DNA from: Trypanosoma brucei gambiense DAL972
Lineage: Eukaryota > Euglenozoa > Kinetoplastea > Trypanosomatida > Trypanosomatidae
Direction: 5' to 3'
DNA: 64,000 bases
Assembly (NCBI RefSeq): GCF_000210295.1
Contig: NC_026743.1
Span: 3,472,001-3,536,000, forward strand
The notes beneath the pieces are model-generated. The model did not search any database. It worked only from the letters and a program-made list of their open reading frames with translations, and was not told where the DNA came from. Positions 1 through 9,135 of this stretch are shown here, piece by piece (within the stretch, counting starts at the first letter, position 1; each line of letters starts with the position of its first letter). The position numbers and the translations under genes were made by a program.

Positions 1-715
1 GGTCGGGGGTAAGGAAGCCGTATGTCTTGCGCAGCGCATAGAATGTGGCCATGATGAAATTACCACGCGTACGCGTCTTACCACATGAGCTAGTATATAC
101 GTCCTCAACGCCGGCAAACTCAAGAATCTTCTTCGGCACAGGCGCAGCAACGATACCAGCACCACGTGGGGCAGGGATCAAGCGAACGGCAACGGAGCCG
201 CACTTCCCGGTTACCTTGATAGGGATTGTATGCGGTTCACCGATCTTGTTACCCCAGTAGCCACGGCGCACAGGCACAATACTCAGCTTCGCAGCGATCA
301 TTGACGCACGGATGGCCAGGGACACCTCCTTGCCGACGCGGGCGCCGACACCAATGTGGCCGTTACCGTCACCAACAACATTGAAGGCCTTGAAGCGTGT
401 GCGCTGTCCGGCAGACGTTGCCTTCTGCACGGGGAAAACAAGCATCATCTCATCACGGAGGTCGCCTTCGCGGATCAGTTGGTCCACGATCTGATGCTCT
501 TTGATGGGCATCGAAAAGAGGAAGATTTCCTCCAGCGAGGTGATCTTTTGATCCTTCACAAGGCGGCCAAGTTTTGTGCATGGCACCCATTCCTTCTCAT
601 CACCACCACCGCCACGACCGCCACGACCACCGCGACCGCCGCGACCGCCACGTCCGCCACGGCCACGACCGAAGCCGCGCTGCTCGCCACCTGTACCGCG
701 TGGTGCGTCAGCCAT
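1..715 (-). CDS. RPS2: 40S ribosomal protein S2 (uS5), C-terminus cut by window edge
   Basis: Reading from the ATG at 715 towards position 1 gives about 238 codons with no stop. The N-terminus is a glycine/arginine tract ([20 protein letters not shown] and on), as in eukaryotic S2. It is followed by the conserved uS5 body: [21 protein letters not shown], the [20 protein letters not shown] segment, [22 protein letters not shown] and the [20 protein letters not shown] segment near the end. uS5 lies near the mRNA entry and decoding region of the small subunit and supports translational accuracy. The RGG tract is a typical arginine-methylation target, like that of fibrillarin in this same unit. 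The stop codon lies outside the window. Identity is clear from the uS5 core motifs. Confidence 0.95.
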   Translation of the reverse strand, partial: MADAPRGTGGEQRGFGRGRGGRGGRGGRGGRGGRGGGGDEKEWVPCTKLGRLVKDQKITSLEEIFLFSMPIKEHQIVDQLIREGDLRDEMMLVFPVQKATSAGQRTRFKAFNVVGDGNGHIGVGARVGKEVSLAIRASMIAAKLSIVPVRRGYWGNKIGEPHTIPIKVTGKCGSVAVRLIPAPRGAGIVAAPVPKKILEFAGVEDVYTSSCGKTRTRGNFIMATFYALRKTYGFLTPD

Positions 716-1066
716 TCTCACTGTTCTTGGACGTCTGCTTTGGGCGGGTCGACGGAAGTCGGCAGTGTTGAGTAGAAGTAGAAGAAAAAGAGGGAAATCG
801 ACAGGTAGGGAATCATATATATATATATATATATATTTATATGCAAATGTGATAAAAAACTCAGAAATTCATGGTGATCAAATAGAAACACCGCCGAAGC
901 AGTGTCATTTAACGACAAAAAGTTGTTTGTCTGCGAGAAAAGTAATATCTGATGCCCTGACACGGTAAAGGATTTAACCCCTACATCGCTGCATCAGATG
1001 GGTATATCAGGGCGGTAGACAAAACAGGAATTATTAGCAGGGGACAGTGGTTTAGATGACGAGTTC
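716..1066. other. Spacer between PEX13 stop and RPS2 start
   Basis: No gene. It holds an AT dinucleotide run at about 815-836 and the pyrimidine tract and acceptor of RPS2. The rest should be PEX13 3' UTR. Confidence 0.7.
735..800 (-). promoter_or_regulatory. Trans-splice acceptor region of RPS2
   Basis: On the minus strand a pyrimidine-rich tract (complement of about 767-800) precedes a CAG whose AG is the complement of 735-736, some 20 bases before the RPS2 ATG. This is the normal arrangement for spliced-leader addition. Other AGs nearby could also be used. Confidence 0.5.
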
Positions 1067-2242
1067 CTAGAGTTTTGTCTCCCTCTCCAGAAGACGCAAA
1101 AAATTTCCCGGCACAAGTCCCTTCCGCTCCAATTTCTTGTCATCAGTTGCGGTAGTTGCCTGGCACCAACCATTTTCCGTGTAGTCATCAACAATAAACC
1201 GGTCCCCGGTCTTGAATCCAATAAACCCCTCTTTCTCGGGGGATACATAATCAAACATGGCTACGTAGACACGTCCACCATTACAGTGTTGCGCATCGTG
1301 TCGATTTGACGAGCGAGCCGTTGCCTCTACTGTCTCATCAGACCACTCCTCCTCACTACTACAATCTTCACTCTCAGACAGTTCATCCTGTAATTCATCA
1401 TCCTCCTCACTCAGGGTCAAGTCAGAATCTTTTCGTCTTAAAGACTGCCGAGCTGTCCAGTTACGGTACCGAAGATGTGCCCGGTACAGTATTTCCATGA
1501 GTATAAATAGTGCAACCCTTAAAACCCACGACTTCCATCTTCCGCCTGCTGGAGGCGCAGAAGACCCACTGGGGGCTAATTCCGCGGCTTTTGCAACCGC
1601 TGCTCCAGAAATCCCTTTTGGTACTGCACCCTCCTGACTCTTTACTATAGACTTCAGAGCCTTTATACTGTAGTACGTCCCAAAGCCAACCCCAAACAGT
1701 TCTAAGCCCGACCGCATTAATTGGAAAAGAATCTGAAGCACATGACCAACGACCTCGATGGTTGAGTGTATAGCCAGCTGCTTCTTCTGTTGGCGATGCC
1801 TTTCTACAGCCTCCTTTTCTTGTCGCCGGCGCGCCCGTCTCTCCCGGCGAGTTTCGGTTGCTAAGGGTTTAGCAAACTGCAGAGGCTGCTGCTGGTCAGG
1901 CTGGGAAGGTAACAACCCACCACCAGCCTGGTCACCGGGAAGCGCTAAGGCCCCATTCATGCCATTGCCGCCTATAGCACCACCAACTGGATTGCCCAGA
2001 ATGCCGTTCATCCCCATGCCACCATAGGTACCGCTCATTGAAGAAAGACCTCCTCCATACATTGAACTCATCCCACCACCAAGGCCACCATAAACTGAGC
2101 TCATCCCTCCGCCATAGCCACCGTACATTGAAGACATTCCAGTGCCGTACATCGATGGCATCCCTCCGCCATAGCCACCGTACATTGAAGACATTCCACT
2201 GCCGTACATCGATGGCATCCCTGCACCATAACCACCGTACAT
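1067..2242 (-). CDS. PEX13: Peroxin 13 (PEX13.1), glycosomal docking protein
   Basis: The 391-residue protein starts with Tyr/Gly/Met-rich repeats (residues 1-80). A basic stretch (about 130-155) follows, then two hydrophobic segments (about 162-195 and 238-257) suited to membrane insertion, an acidic Glu/Ser region (about 277-305) and a C-terminal SH3 fold (about 323-386: AMFDY at 328-332, W359, GLVPGNFL at 375-382). This order matches trypanosome PEX13, which docks PTS receptors at the glycosome membrane. The final tripeptide TKL resembles a PTS1 signal, a feature I recall being noted for trypanosome PEX13. The usual SH3 binding-face motif is changed (PGNFL where many SH3 domains have PSNYV), so ligand choice may differ. 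The ATG at 2242 is the first in frame. Confidence 0.9.
   Translation of the reverse strand: MYGGYGAGMPSMYGSGMSSMYGGYGGGMPSMYGTGMSSMYGGYGGGMSSVYGGLGGGMSSMYGGGLSSMSGTYGGMGMNGILGNPVGGAIGGNGMNGALALPGDQAGGGLLPSQPDQQQPLQFAKPLATETRRERRARRRQEKEAVERHRQQKKQLAIHSTIEVVGHVLQILFQLMRSGLELFGVGFGTYYSIKALKSIVKSQEGAVPKGISGAAVAKAAELAPSGSSAPPAGGRWKSWVLRVALFILMEILYRAHLRYRNWTARQSLRRKDSDLTLSEEDDELQDELSESEDCSSEEEWSDETVEATARSSNRHDAQHCNGGRVYVAMFDYVSPEKEGFIGFKTGDRFIVDDYTENGWCQATTATDDKKLERKGLVPGNFLRLLERETKL
2072..2242 (-). repeat. 57-bp tandem repeat coding the PEX13 Tyr/Gly/Met tract
   Basis: Two nearly identical 57-bp units and a diverged third encode 19-residue blocks of the form MYGGYGxGMPSMYGxGMSS. The same catccctccgcc string recurs at 2102 and 2159, giving the 57-bp period. 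Such in-frame units can vary in number between strains. Confidence 0.85.
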
Positions 2243-2830
2243 TTTTCCTTCGCTTCAAGTATACACGCGCTGATATATGTAGATATACTTGGGTGCGTGC
2301 ACGTCCTCTAGAAACACTTTCCTTTCCCTTTCACCTTTACACTTTTTTCGCAGTGTTAAGCTCGATTGCCATGGGGGGGGGGGTGAGTGACAAGGAAGCA
2401 GAGTATAGATTTCGGCAAGATAGAATAGGTTATGTTGATGGAATCAATATTACAGCTGATGCAAAGCGTATTTCACGTTAACCCGCACACATACTTGATA
2501 ATAAAGCCGCCCTCTCATGTTCCGTGACGTGAAATTGATTCGCAAGCGGCAGACGCAAGGAAGAAAAAAAACGCGCAACAACCCAGCCCCAGGAGTAGCT
2601 CTGGGGGCAAAAAAAAAAACTGGTGACTAAAGAGGGCACGACGGCAGGGGGGTCAACAGCAGAGGAAGAAAAAAAATTGGAGGCGTTAATAACAACAACA
2701 ACTTGTAAAAACAAAAACGAGAAAAAACCTTCGTACATAAAGGGAGAGTATGCTTCTACACACATGCTACCGCGTGAAGGAAATCTTTTTAATTATTGGT
2801 GAACACTTGGAGAAACAAATTGGAGAAGGT
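2243..2830. other. Spacer between DnaJ protein stop and PEX13 start
   Basis: No gene. On the minus strand the complement of about 2371-2406 (including a C-run) is pyrimidine-rich and is followed by an AG (complement of 2361-2362), a likely PEX13 splice acceptor giving a 5' UTR near 120 nt. The remainder, rich in A and in AAC triplets on the plus strand, is expected 3' UTR. Confidence 0.6.
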
Positions 2831-4162
2831 TTATAGTTTCCACTCATCCAAGTTAATTGGTTGACCTGATCGCTTCGCCTCCCGCAATGCATCAAGCTTC
2901 GCCTGCATTTCGGCCTCAATGCGGTCGGTTTCACGTCTCATTGCCTCCACGTCGTCTTGATGACGCTGGCGTTCCAAGACAATTTGTTCCAACAAGGCCT
3001 TTCGTTTCCCATCAAGCTCTCGTGTTGCCTTCAGGCGTGCTTCCTCCTGCTCAGCGGTCAGTTGGCGCAATGTCTCTTCCTGGTGCTGCTCCTCCTGACG
3101 TTGGAGCTCTTCTTGCCTCAACCGCGCCTCCTCTTCCTGTTTCCGCTTCGCCTCTCGAGCTTTCTCCGATGCTTCGTGTTGAGCTTGTTGAGCAAGGGCT
3201 TCTATTATCTTCAGCTCCGCTTTTTGCAATTCCGATGCTATATCTTGTTCGCGCTGCCTCTGGCGTTCACGGCGTGAGCGTTCCTGTTCAGTTGTGTCTT
3301 GCTGAGCCTGTTCCTTCTCAGTAGCCAAGCGTCGCCGCTCCTCCTCTAGTTCTCTCTTTTTAGTAGCAAGCTCCTTGAGATGGGTATCGAGATCCACCTG
3401 CTGTTTCTTCTGAAACTCAGCATACTCAGCCATCTTCTGTTTCTCTTGTTCGGCCTTGTGTTGCCTTGTAGCCGCCTCCCTCTCACGGCGACGGTTCTCT
3501 TCTTCCCACGCCATCCTTGCCCTCTCGCGCTCCAACTCCTCTTCCCGTTCGCGCTCTCTCTTCTCCTGGAGATTCCTCCATTCCTCCGCTCGCTTCTTCT
3601 CCTCGGTCTCCAACTGTTTTGCATAGTCTAGTTTAGCTTTGCAAACCTCTTCTGCCTGTCTAAGTTCTTCTTGTTTTCTTTTGAACCATTCTGAGAAGCT
3701 TGTTTCCGAGTTGCCGGGTCTACGAAAGCCTTCACAGTTATTTTTCGAATTCGGGGCACTGCCCCCGTACGTCCCCTTTGTATACTGCATAAAGATATCT
3801 TCAAACAATTTCTCTTCTGACATCGGGTTTGCTCTAGAAGTACGCGTACCATAAGAATTGGGAACAGGGCCCGCCGCGTTCGCTGCCCTTTCAGTGGCAT
3901 TTGGTCTCGGTACATTGTGGGCTCGCGCCGTAGGACCATCCCGCCGAACTTCTCTCAGGCCTATCTCTTGATCATACTTTCGACGCTTAGTGGGCGAACG
4001 CAATATCTGGTATGCATTAACGACCAACTTAAATATTGCCTCCCCTTCGGGATTCTTGTCAGGATGTAACTCGAGCGCCTTCAGTTTGTAAGCCTCTCGT
4101 ATTCCGTCCTTAGACGCAGTCCTTGGAACCCCCAGGATCGCATAATAGTCCGCCTGCTGCAT
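2831..4162 (-). CDS. J-domain protein with long charged coiled coil
   Basis: The 443-residue protein has an N-terminal J domain at residues 5-67 (DYYAILGVPRTAS, YKLKALELHPDKNPEGE, KYDQ) with an intact HPD triad at 33-35, so it should stimulate Hsp70 ATPase. It has no G/F region or zinc finger (class C type). After a Ser/Asn-rich linker, residues about 165-435 are almost entirely Glu/Lys/Arg/Gln heptad-type sequence, a predicted long coiled coil. The partner Hsp70 and cell site are unknown; no signal peptide or membrane segment is visible. A second J-like protein lies immediately upstream in the unit. Specific orthology was not recognised. Confidence 0.85.
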   Translation of the reverse strand: MQQADYYAILGVPRTASKDGIREAYKLKALELHPDKNPEGEAIFKLVVNAYQILRSPTKRRKYDQEIGLREVRRDGPTARAHNVPRPNATERAANAAGPVPNSYGTRTSRANPMSEEKLFEDIFMQYTKGTYGGSAPNSKNNCEGFRRPGNSETSFSEWFKRKQEELRQAEEVCKAKLDYAKQLETEEKKRAEEWRNLQEKREREREEELERERARMAWEEENRRREREAATRQHKAEQEKQKMAEYAEFQKKQQVDLDTHLKELATKKRELEEERRRLATEKEQAQQDTTEQERSRRERQRQREQDIASELQKAELKIIEALAQQAQHEASEKAREAKRKQEEEARLRQEELQRQEEQHQEETLRQLTAEQEEARLKATRELDGKRKALLEQIVLERQRHQDDVEAMRRETDRIEAEMQAKLDALREAKRSGQPINLDEWKL

Positions 4163-4711
4163 ACCGTACTTTTTCCCTTCCCTTTCTCAGCAGTAATAAG
4201 GGAGAAGTGCAGTGGTAAAAGAAGTAGAAATAAAATAAGAGACAGCGACTTTAAGAAGCAGCAACAGACTCATAGATCCAACAAGACAATCAATAGCGAG
4301 CTCGGCAAGCACGTAAGCACCGCCCCCATTTACACACAAGAAAAAGGAAACATATACTCCGTTGCTTACACGGTCAAGGGGAAAGGATCATAGGGAAACC
4401 AGGCAAGCAAAGCCACAATACGTTTCGCCCCACTATCGGCAGGGTAAACCACCACATATTAAAGACGAACAGGAAGACATGGAGACAACACGCCACGCAC
4501 AGAAGCCACACCCAACGTATATAAGTGCGCGAGTCCCATCTTCTCACACTAGCCATCTATTACATTCAATACTGCATAGGACAAGGGCGTACAGAGAAAA
4601 TTCAAGCAACCATTCTGAACCGGTTATCCAACAAATAAAAATATGCTGCATTCCCTTAACCATCCACACCACAGCATCCTAAAAGGAATGACGGTAACGC
4701 ACTACGTATGT
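4163..4711. other. Spacer between two J-protein genes
   Basis: No supported gene. Short open frames here overlap on both strands and show no domain. Purine-rich sequence near 4230-4262 on the plus strand would be the pyrimidine tract for the downstream J-protein mRNA. Confidence 0.6.
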
Positions 4712-5869
4712 CTATTCACCGTTCCGCCGTCTCTCCTCCTCTATCGCATCTTCCCATTCAAGATCCTCCATTATGCTCTCCGACTGCCGCAGTGCAGCTG
4801 GAAGGCGCGAAAGGACGAAGCCTACTGCGCAAAGTAACACAATGGTCTCACCCCACAGTCCAATATATTCCTGCATGAAGTCCAGCCACGAAATTATCAC
4901 ACGGTATTTAAACGTTCCAAGCGTCATCTCCTGTCCCCATCCACCACTGCGAGCACTGGTATACCGCATATGCTCTGGAGGCTTTATCCCATAGAGAAGA
5001 TAGTAATTACGTGCCTCAGGGTTCACAAGAATGTCGTATGCATCCTTCAGCTCCTCAAGAACCATCGACCGGTCTTCCTCATTCTTCTCCGTCTCTTCCA
5101 CTAATTTCTTTTTTGTTTCGTATGCTCTCTTCAGTTCAGCGGGGTCGACTGAGCGTGCGTCCTTCGTATCCTTCGTGTCCAGCAAAACACTGAAAAGTTC
5201 ACGGTCTACCTGAGAGGCAAGGCGATTGTACGCAAGCTCCACCTGTTGATTCTTGGCTTCGCACGCACGACCACAGTGAACCAGCTGCCCTCGCGCATCC
5301 TGATGTTCTTTATACGCCTTACGGATTTCCTGCCGGATGCGGTAGTTCTCCCGCCGTCGTTCCTTGTCAAGGTCCTCTCCACCTGCCTCATCAGCAGCAG
5401 CTCCGGTAGATTTCGGACGGATTCTCCCCTTCACACCCAATATTTCGTAATAGCTCTCCGCTTCACTTGGAGTGACGGCACCATCATGAGTCGGATTGAC
5501 CTCACCGAACCCTTTGCCACTCTCAATCTGAGGTGGCTCCAGGTTAAACTCCACGTCATACTTCGCTAACGCAAGCAACGAAATGGCAATCACTACCGCT
5601 ACGGAGAAAAAAATGCGAAACATAGAGCCAGAATTTTCATGCTCGCCTACGACAGCATCCCACTCGGCTTGAGTGATTATACCACGGTTGGGGTCCCGTC
5701 GAGAGTAGCGGTTGGTATTAGCAAACCGTGAATTGGGCCGCTGCACACCATACATGGCGTTGTGCCGTGCAAACACATCCTCCCGAGCAGCACGAGCCGC
5801 GCTCTCCTCCAGCTTGTTACGCCGCTCCTGAGCCTGCTGCTGCCGTATTTGCGCTGCTCGAGGTATCAT
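4712..5869 (-). CDS. Degenerate J-like membrane protein (no HPD)
   Basis: The 385-residue protein starts at the ATG at 5869; a longer frame begins at a non-ATG codon. It has a hydrophobic segment at about 83-101 (FFSVAVVIAISLLAL), then a J-like start ESYYEILGVKG at 138-147 and a helix IRKAYKEHQDARGQ where HPD would be expected but is absent (EHQDAR at 188-193). A second J-like helix pair (LEELKDAYDILVNPEARNYY, about 271-290) follows, and a second hydrophobic segment at about 341-358. This suggests a membrane-anchored, J-domain-derived protein that cannot stimulate Hsp70 in the standard way. ER or mitochondrial location cannot be decided from sequence. It sits directly upstream of an intact J-protein gene. 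Confidence 0.8.
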   Translation of the reverse strand: MIPRAAQIRQQQAQERRNKLEESAARAAREDVFARHNAMYGVQRPNSRFANTNRYSRRDPNRGIITQAEWDAVVGEHENSGSMFRIFFSVAVVIAISLLALAKYDVEFNLEPPQIESGKGFGEVNPTHDGAVTPSEAESYYEILGVKGRIRPKSTGAAADEAGGEDLDKERRRENYRIRQEIRKAYKEHQDARGQLVHCGRACEAKNQQVELAYNRLASQVDRELFSVLLDTKDTKDARSVDPAELKRAYETKKKLVEETEKNEEDRSMVLEELKDAYDILVNPEARNYYLLYGIKPPEHMRYTSARSGGWGQEMTLGTFKYRVIISWLDFMQEYIGLWGETIVLLCAVGFVLSRLPAALRQSESIMEDLEWEDAIEEERRRNGE

Positions 5870-6381
5870 ACTTAGCAACTTAGAGCTACACTCCCCATTA
5901 GTAACAAATTAAAAACAGGATTCAAGGAAGAAGAGGGGAAAAATAAAAAAAGAAACGGTGATACGACGGGGAAAATAATCGAAGGAAAGCAGTTTGGTGC
6001 GGAAATAGGATTGCGCAAACAATCACAATGTAGTCGCCCACATACCACACAGTCAGTTACGTCCCTGTTATTACGTAAAATGATTAACGTCGATCATATA
6101 AATGATTTCATTATTCCTTTATTTTCCCCCACTCATACAGAAAACTTCCATTTACTTCCGTTGCATATTCATCTTTCTTCTCTTGCCTTATAATAGTTTT
6201 TCTCGCTGTTATTCGCTGGTTCCTTCTTAATGTTCGTTTCCCCTCCCCACTCCAACCCGGGCATAGGAAACGTGAAACACAAACATATAATCTCAGATCA
6301 CACAGTCAGACAAAGAGCTCCCCACGCAGCCTCTCCCACCAAACGTGGCTTTCCTACATCCTTTTGTCCACATTCCTATTC
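5870..6381. other. Spacer between fibrillarin stop and J-like protein start
   Basis: No gene seen. Purine-rich plus-strand sequence at about 5923-5960 supplies a pyrimidine tract for the J-like protein mRNA; the rest is presumed fibrillarin 3' UTR. Confidence 0.6.
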
Positions 6382-7296
6382 CTATTGCGGGGGGGATTTG
6401 TAGTAACCTGTAACCACAGCGTGGTCACGCTCGAACGGTTCCAGCGAGGCCTGTTCCTTCGGTCTCAGCCCTGAGTCCTTCAGCTTCTGCACCTCCGATG
6501 CAAAAACAGTAGCAGAGTCCGCTGTCGAATCAATGCAATTGGCCTTTATCGAAATAACAAAACCACCGTTCTGTTTCAAGAAGTGTTGTGCATTCAGAGC
6601 TAATATTCGCGCCTGGTCGGGTTGAGCAACATCCATAAAGATGCAGTCTACCAAACGCGGTATCAGCATCCGATATTTCTGCGGGTAGCGGGCATCCTCA
6701 AGGATCGGGACAATATTACTCCGACGTTTCGACATCTCCTCCAGGTCACGCCCGCTACGGTGTGAGAACTCCACAGCGTACACAACACCCTCCGGACCCA
6801 CCAAATCAGACACATGACTAACAGTTGTCCCACTGGCAGCACCCAGGTATAACACTGTTGAGCCCGGTTCCATGTATATCTGAGCAACACCAGCGTAAAT
6901 CGCCGCCGCAAGTTTCGACCGGTATGGATTCCATACGCGGAACTCGCAGGACTCGGTCTCTCCGGCAATTGTACCGCTTACGCGCTTCTCACCGTATATG
7001 GAGACACCAGGTACAAGTGACTTTGTGGCAAGAGTGTCTTTACCCGCAAGGAGGTAGCAGCCACGCATACGAGCATGGGGTTGGAATATGTTGCCCTTCA
7101 CCCCACCGCCGGCTTTGCCTCCGCCTCGTCCACCTCCGCGGCTCCCACCTCGGCCTCCTCCGCGACCGCCACGGCCGGAGCCACGACCCCCGCCGCGTCC
7201 TCCACCGCCGCCGCCGCCGAAAGCTCCCCGTCCTCTACCGCCACGGCCAAAGCCGCCACCACCTGCACCGCGGCCGCCCCCTCTACCACCGCGCAT
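6382..7296 (-). CDS. NOP1: Fibrillarin (rRNA 2'-O-methyltransferase)
   Basis: The 304-residue protein has an N-terminal glycine/arginine-rich domain (about 1-68) followed by the fibrillarin fold. Landmarks are [33 protein letters not shown], the SAM-binding loop [51 protein letters not shown] and the C-terminal [13 protein letters not shown]. It is the catalytic subunit of box C/D snoRNPs in the nucleolus. It guides rRNA 2'-O-methylation, which is very extensive in trypanosomes. Length and domain order are normal for the family. The GAR tract gives long proline- or alanine-rich antisense frames that are not genes. Confidence 0.97.
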   Translation of the reverse strand: MRGGRGGGRGAGGGGFGRGGRGRGAFGGGGGGGRGGGRGSGRGGRGGGRGGSRGGGRGGGKAGGGVKGNIFQPHARMRGCYLLAGKDTLATKSLVPGVSIYGEKRVSGTIAGETESCEFRVWNPYRSKLAAAIYAGVAQIYMEPGSTVLYLGAASGTTVSHVSDLVGPEGVVYAVEFSHRSGRDLEEMSKRRSNIVPILEDARYPQKYRMLIPRLVDCIFMDVAQPDQARILALNAQHFLKQNGGFVISIKANCIDSTADSATVFASEVQKLKDSGLRPKEQASLEPFERDHAVVTGYYKSPPQ

Positions 7297-7726
7297 TGCT
7301 ACTCAGATTACTTCGGGCACCTAATTATTAAAAAACGTTAAGATAAAGTTGATCGATATATGAATTTTAAAGGACCGGAGGAGAACTTTTACGATAAACT
7401 GTTGCATGTTAATAAAAAGCATAACTTTTATGCAGTGACGGACAATAGATGAAATAGCAGCAAGTAATAGTAATTCAGCGTCACCAGACCCGGTACAAAA
7501 GGAGGATAAATTGCGCTTGTGTATATTTCATGAAGCACCCGCTTCCTTTCTTTCAGTTCTGCTTTCCTGCATGGACGAGCGGGGCGAGAGAAGAAGCAAG
7601 TCAGATGTGCTTAAGCAAAAAAATGGGGGCGCCACATAATCGTCCTCGCTTCCACTTATTTTTGGAGTACGTGCACACACCCTTGTGCATACAAACAGCC
7701 TTATTGGTATTGTGGTCACGGTCACG
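7297..7726. other. Spacer between clathrin light chain stop and fibrillarin start
   Basis: No gene. AT-rich UTR sequence. A purine run at about 7370-7386 on the plus strand could act as the pyrimidine tract for fibrillarin. Confidence 0.6.
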
Positions 7727-8296
7727 CTATCCACTCCCTGACTGTGACAACTTACCCAGAATGCTCCTCATCCGCTCCGTATTTTTGGAGTACTTATTGA
7801 CCTTGTTGAAAGCCACCATTTTCCCCACATTGACCCACACAGCGTTTTCATCCGAGCATGGCTTCTGTTTTTCTTGTACTTCCTGCTCCTTCACGTGCTT
7901 CGCTTTGACCTCCTTTATCTTTTCCTCGCGCATCTTATTCTGTTCCTTCAAATATGCCTGGGCTGCTTCTGTCAGTTGCCTCTCTTTTTCCCTTGATTTC
8001 GCGTCAATTTCAGCAGTTCGGGCATCTATACCCTTTTTAGCAGCTTGGCAGACGGCAATGGTGGCGCTCGATTGCTGCACCGGCGCTGCTGTTTGCGGTG
8101 GAATTTGTGGGGTTTGGGGAGTTTGAGGTATCACCGCGGCCTCCGATGCTTGTGGCATTGCCGGGACTCCAGAAGGGGCCTCCGAACTGATCGTATTGTC
8201 ACCTTCCTCACTGTTGGGGAGGGCTGGTCCAGCGTTTCCATTGAATGAGTTCTGGTTAATGTCCTGCCCTGTTTGGCTCTCGTTTAGGAAGTCCAT
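7727..8296 (-). CDS. CLC: Clathrin light chain
   Basis: The 189-residue protein has a Ser/Pro/Gln-rich acidic N-terminal half with repeated PQTPQ units (about 50-70). A charged helix follows (about 85-145, rich in Lys/Glu, for heavy-chain binding). The C-terminus has the light-chain signature: a Trp (VWVNVGKMVAFN) followed by NTERMRSILGKLSQ. Light chains regulate clathrin lattice assembly. In trypanosomes clathrin drives endocytosis exclusively at the flagellar pocket and is vital in bloodstream forms. The EED-type regulatory motif of animal light chains is only weakly present. Sequence is diverged, but the C-terminal block is characteristic. Confidence 0.85.
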   Translation of the reverse strand: MDFLNESQTGQDINQNSFNGNAGPALPNSEEGDNTISSEAPSGVPAMPQASEAAVIPQTPQTPQIPPQTAAPVQQSSATIAVCQAAKKGIDARTAEIDAKSREKERQLTEAAQAYLKEQNKMREEKIKEVKAKHVKEQEVQEKQKPCSDENAVWVNVGKMVAFNKVNKYSKNTERMRSILGKLSQSGSG

Positions 8297-9135
8297 AGCG
8301 GTTCAAGGTATCTTCGTAGAGTGGTGTCGGTGAAACTATCACGTATTTTCCAGCGAAAGGAAGAAAGAGACAGAGAACAAGAGGGTAGATAATCCCCCAG
8401 GCACGAGAAACGAACCAAAGTGTTGGTTTAGAGCTCCACTAGGAAAAAGGATCTCCAAAGCACTGGTATACACTTAACTCAATTAGGCCCCTTGCCGGAA
8501 GCGCCATACAAGAAGGAAAAAAAGAGTGGCGCATCCCCACACAGAGGATCCCAACATAACCACATGAAGCGCACAAGTTAAAGGGAGAGGCAGCAAGTAA
8601 CAGCGAGCGCCAATGCAGACTGGAAAGAATGTCCCCTTCAATCACTCCACCACCCCTCCCCCTCACCGAAGGTTGGACCCCAAGATAATGTGCATGATAA
8701 TATATTAGGCGGCACGAACAACACTGCTGTCCCCCCTGCCTTAACTCTACTCTCTTTCCTTTGCTCTATCTCTAGTGCGAGTCATCTGCGGGTAACAACT
8801 CGGCCAGGAAGGGAAAACATGAAGAAAAAACGACAGCTATACCCTTCACCCATGTGTTCAACTGAATCAGCGCAGTTGGGTCGACCAGGCTGAACTTCTT
8901 CCAACACGCCACCCCTTTGGCAACAACTCTTCCAATCTTCCACCCTTTCTTACCTTTGGTTAACCTCCTCGCTTTTCGCTCCGTCATCCTCTTTTTCTTT
9001 TTTTTTTTACCTTCCACCAACTTTCAGAAATCTACCCCCCCCCCTTTTCTCCCCAGTTCTCCAAGCACGACGGCGTGAAATCCCTTCATGAAAGAAGCGG
9101 GAAAAGGTTTAAAAATAGTAGATAGAAAGGGTTGG
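8297..9135. other. Spacer between CAP-Gly kinase stop and clathrin light chain start
   Basis: No supported gene. It contains a lysine-coding A/T homopolymer area (about 8992-9015) and a C-run near 9032-9044. Open frames here are low-complexity and have no domain. Confidence 0.6.

Noticed and set aside
7075..7341. Antisense Pro-, Ala- or His-rich frames over the fibrillarin GAR tract
   Set aside because: They are reverse-strand readings of the glycine/arginine repeat in a confirmed gene and lie on the wrong strand for the unit.
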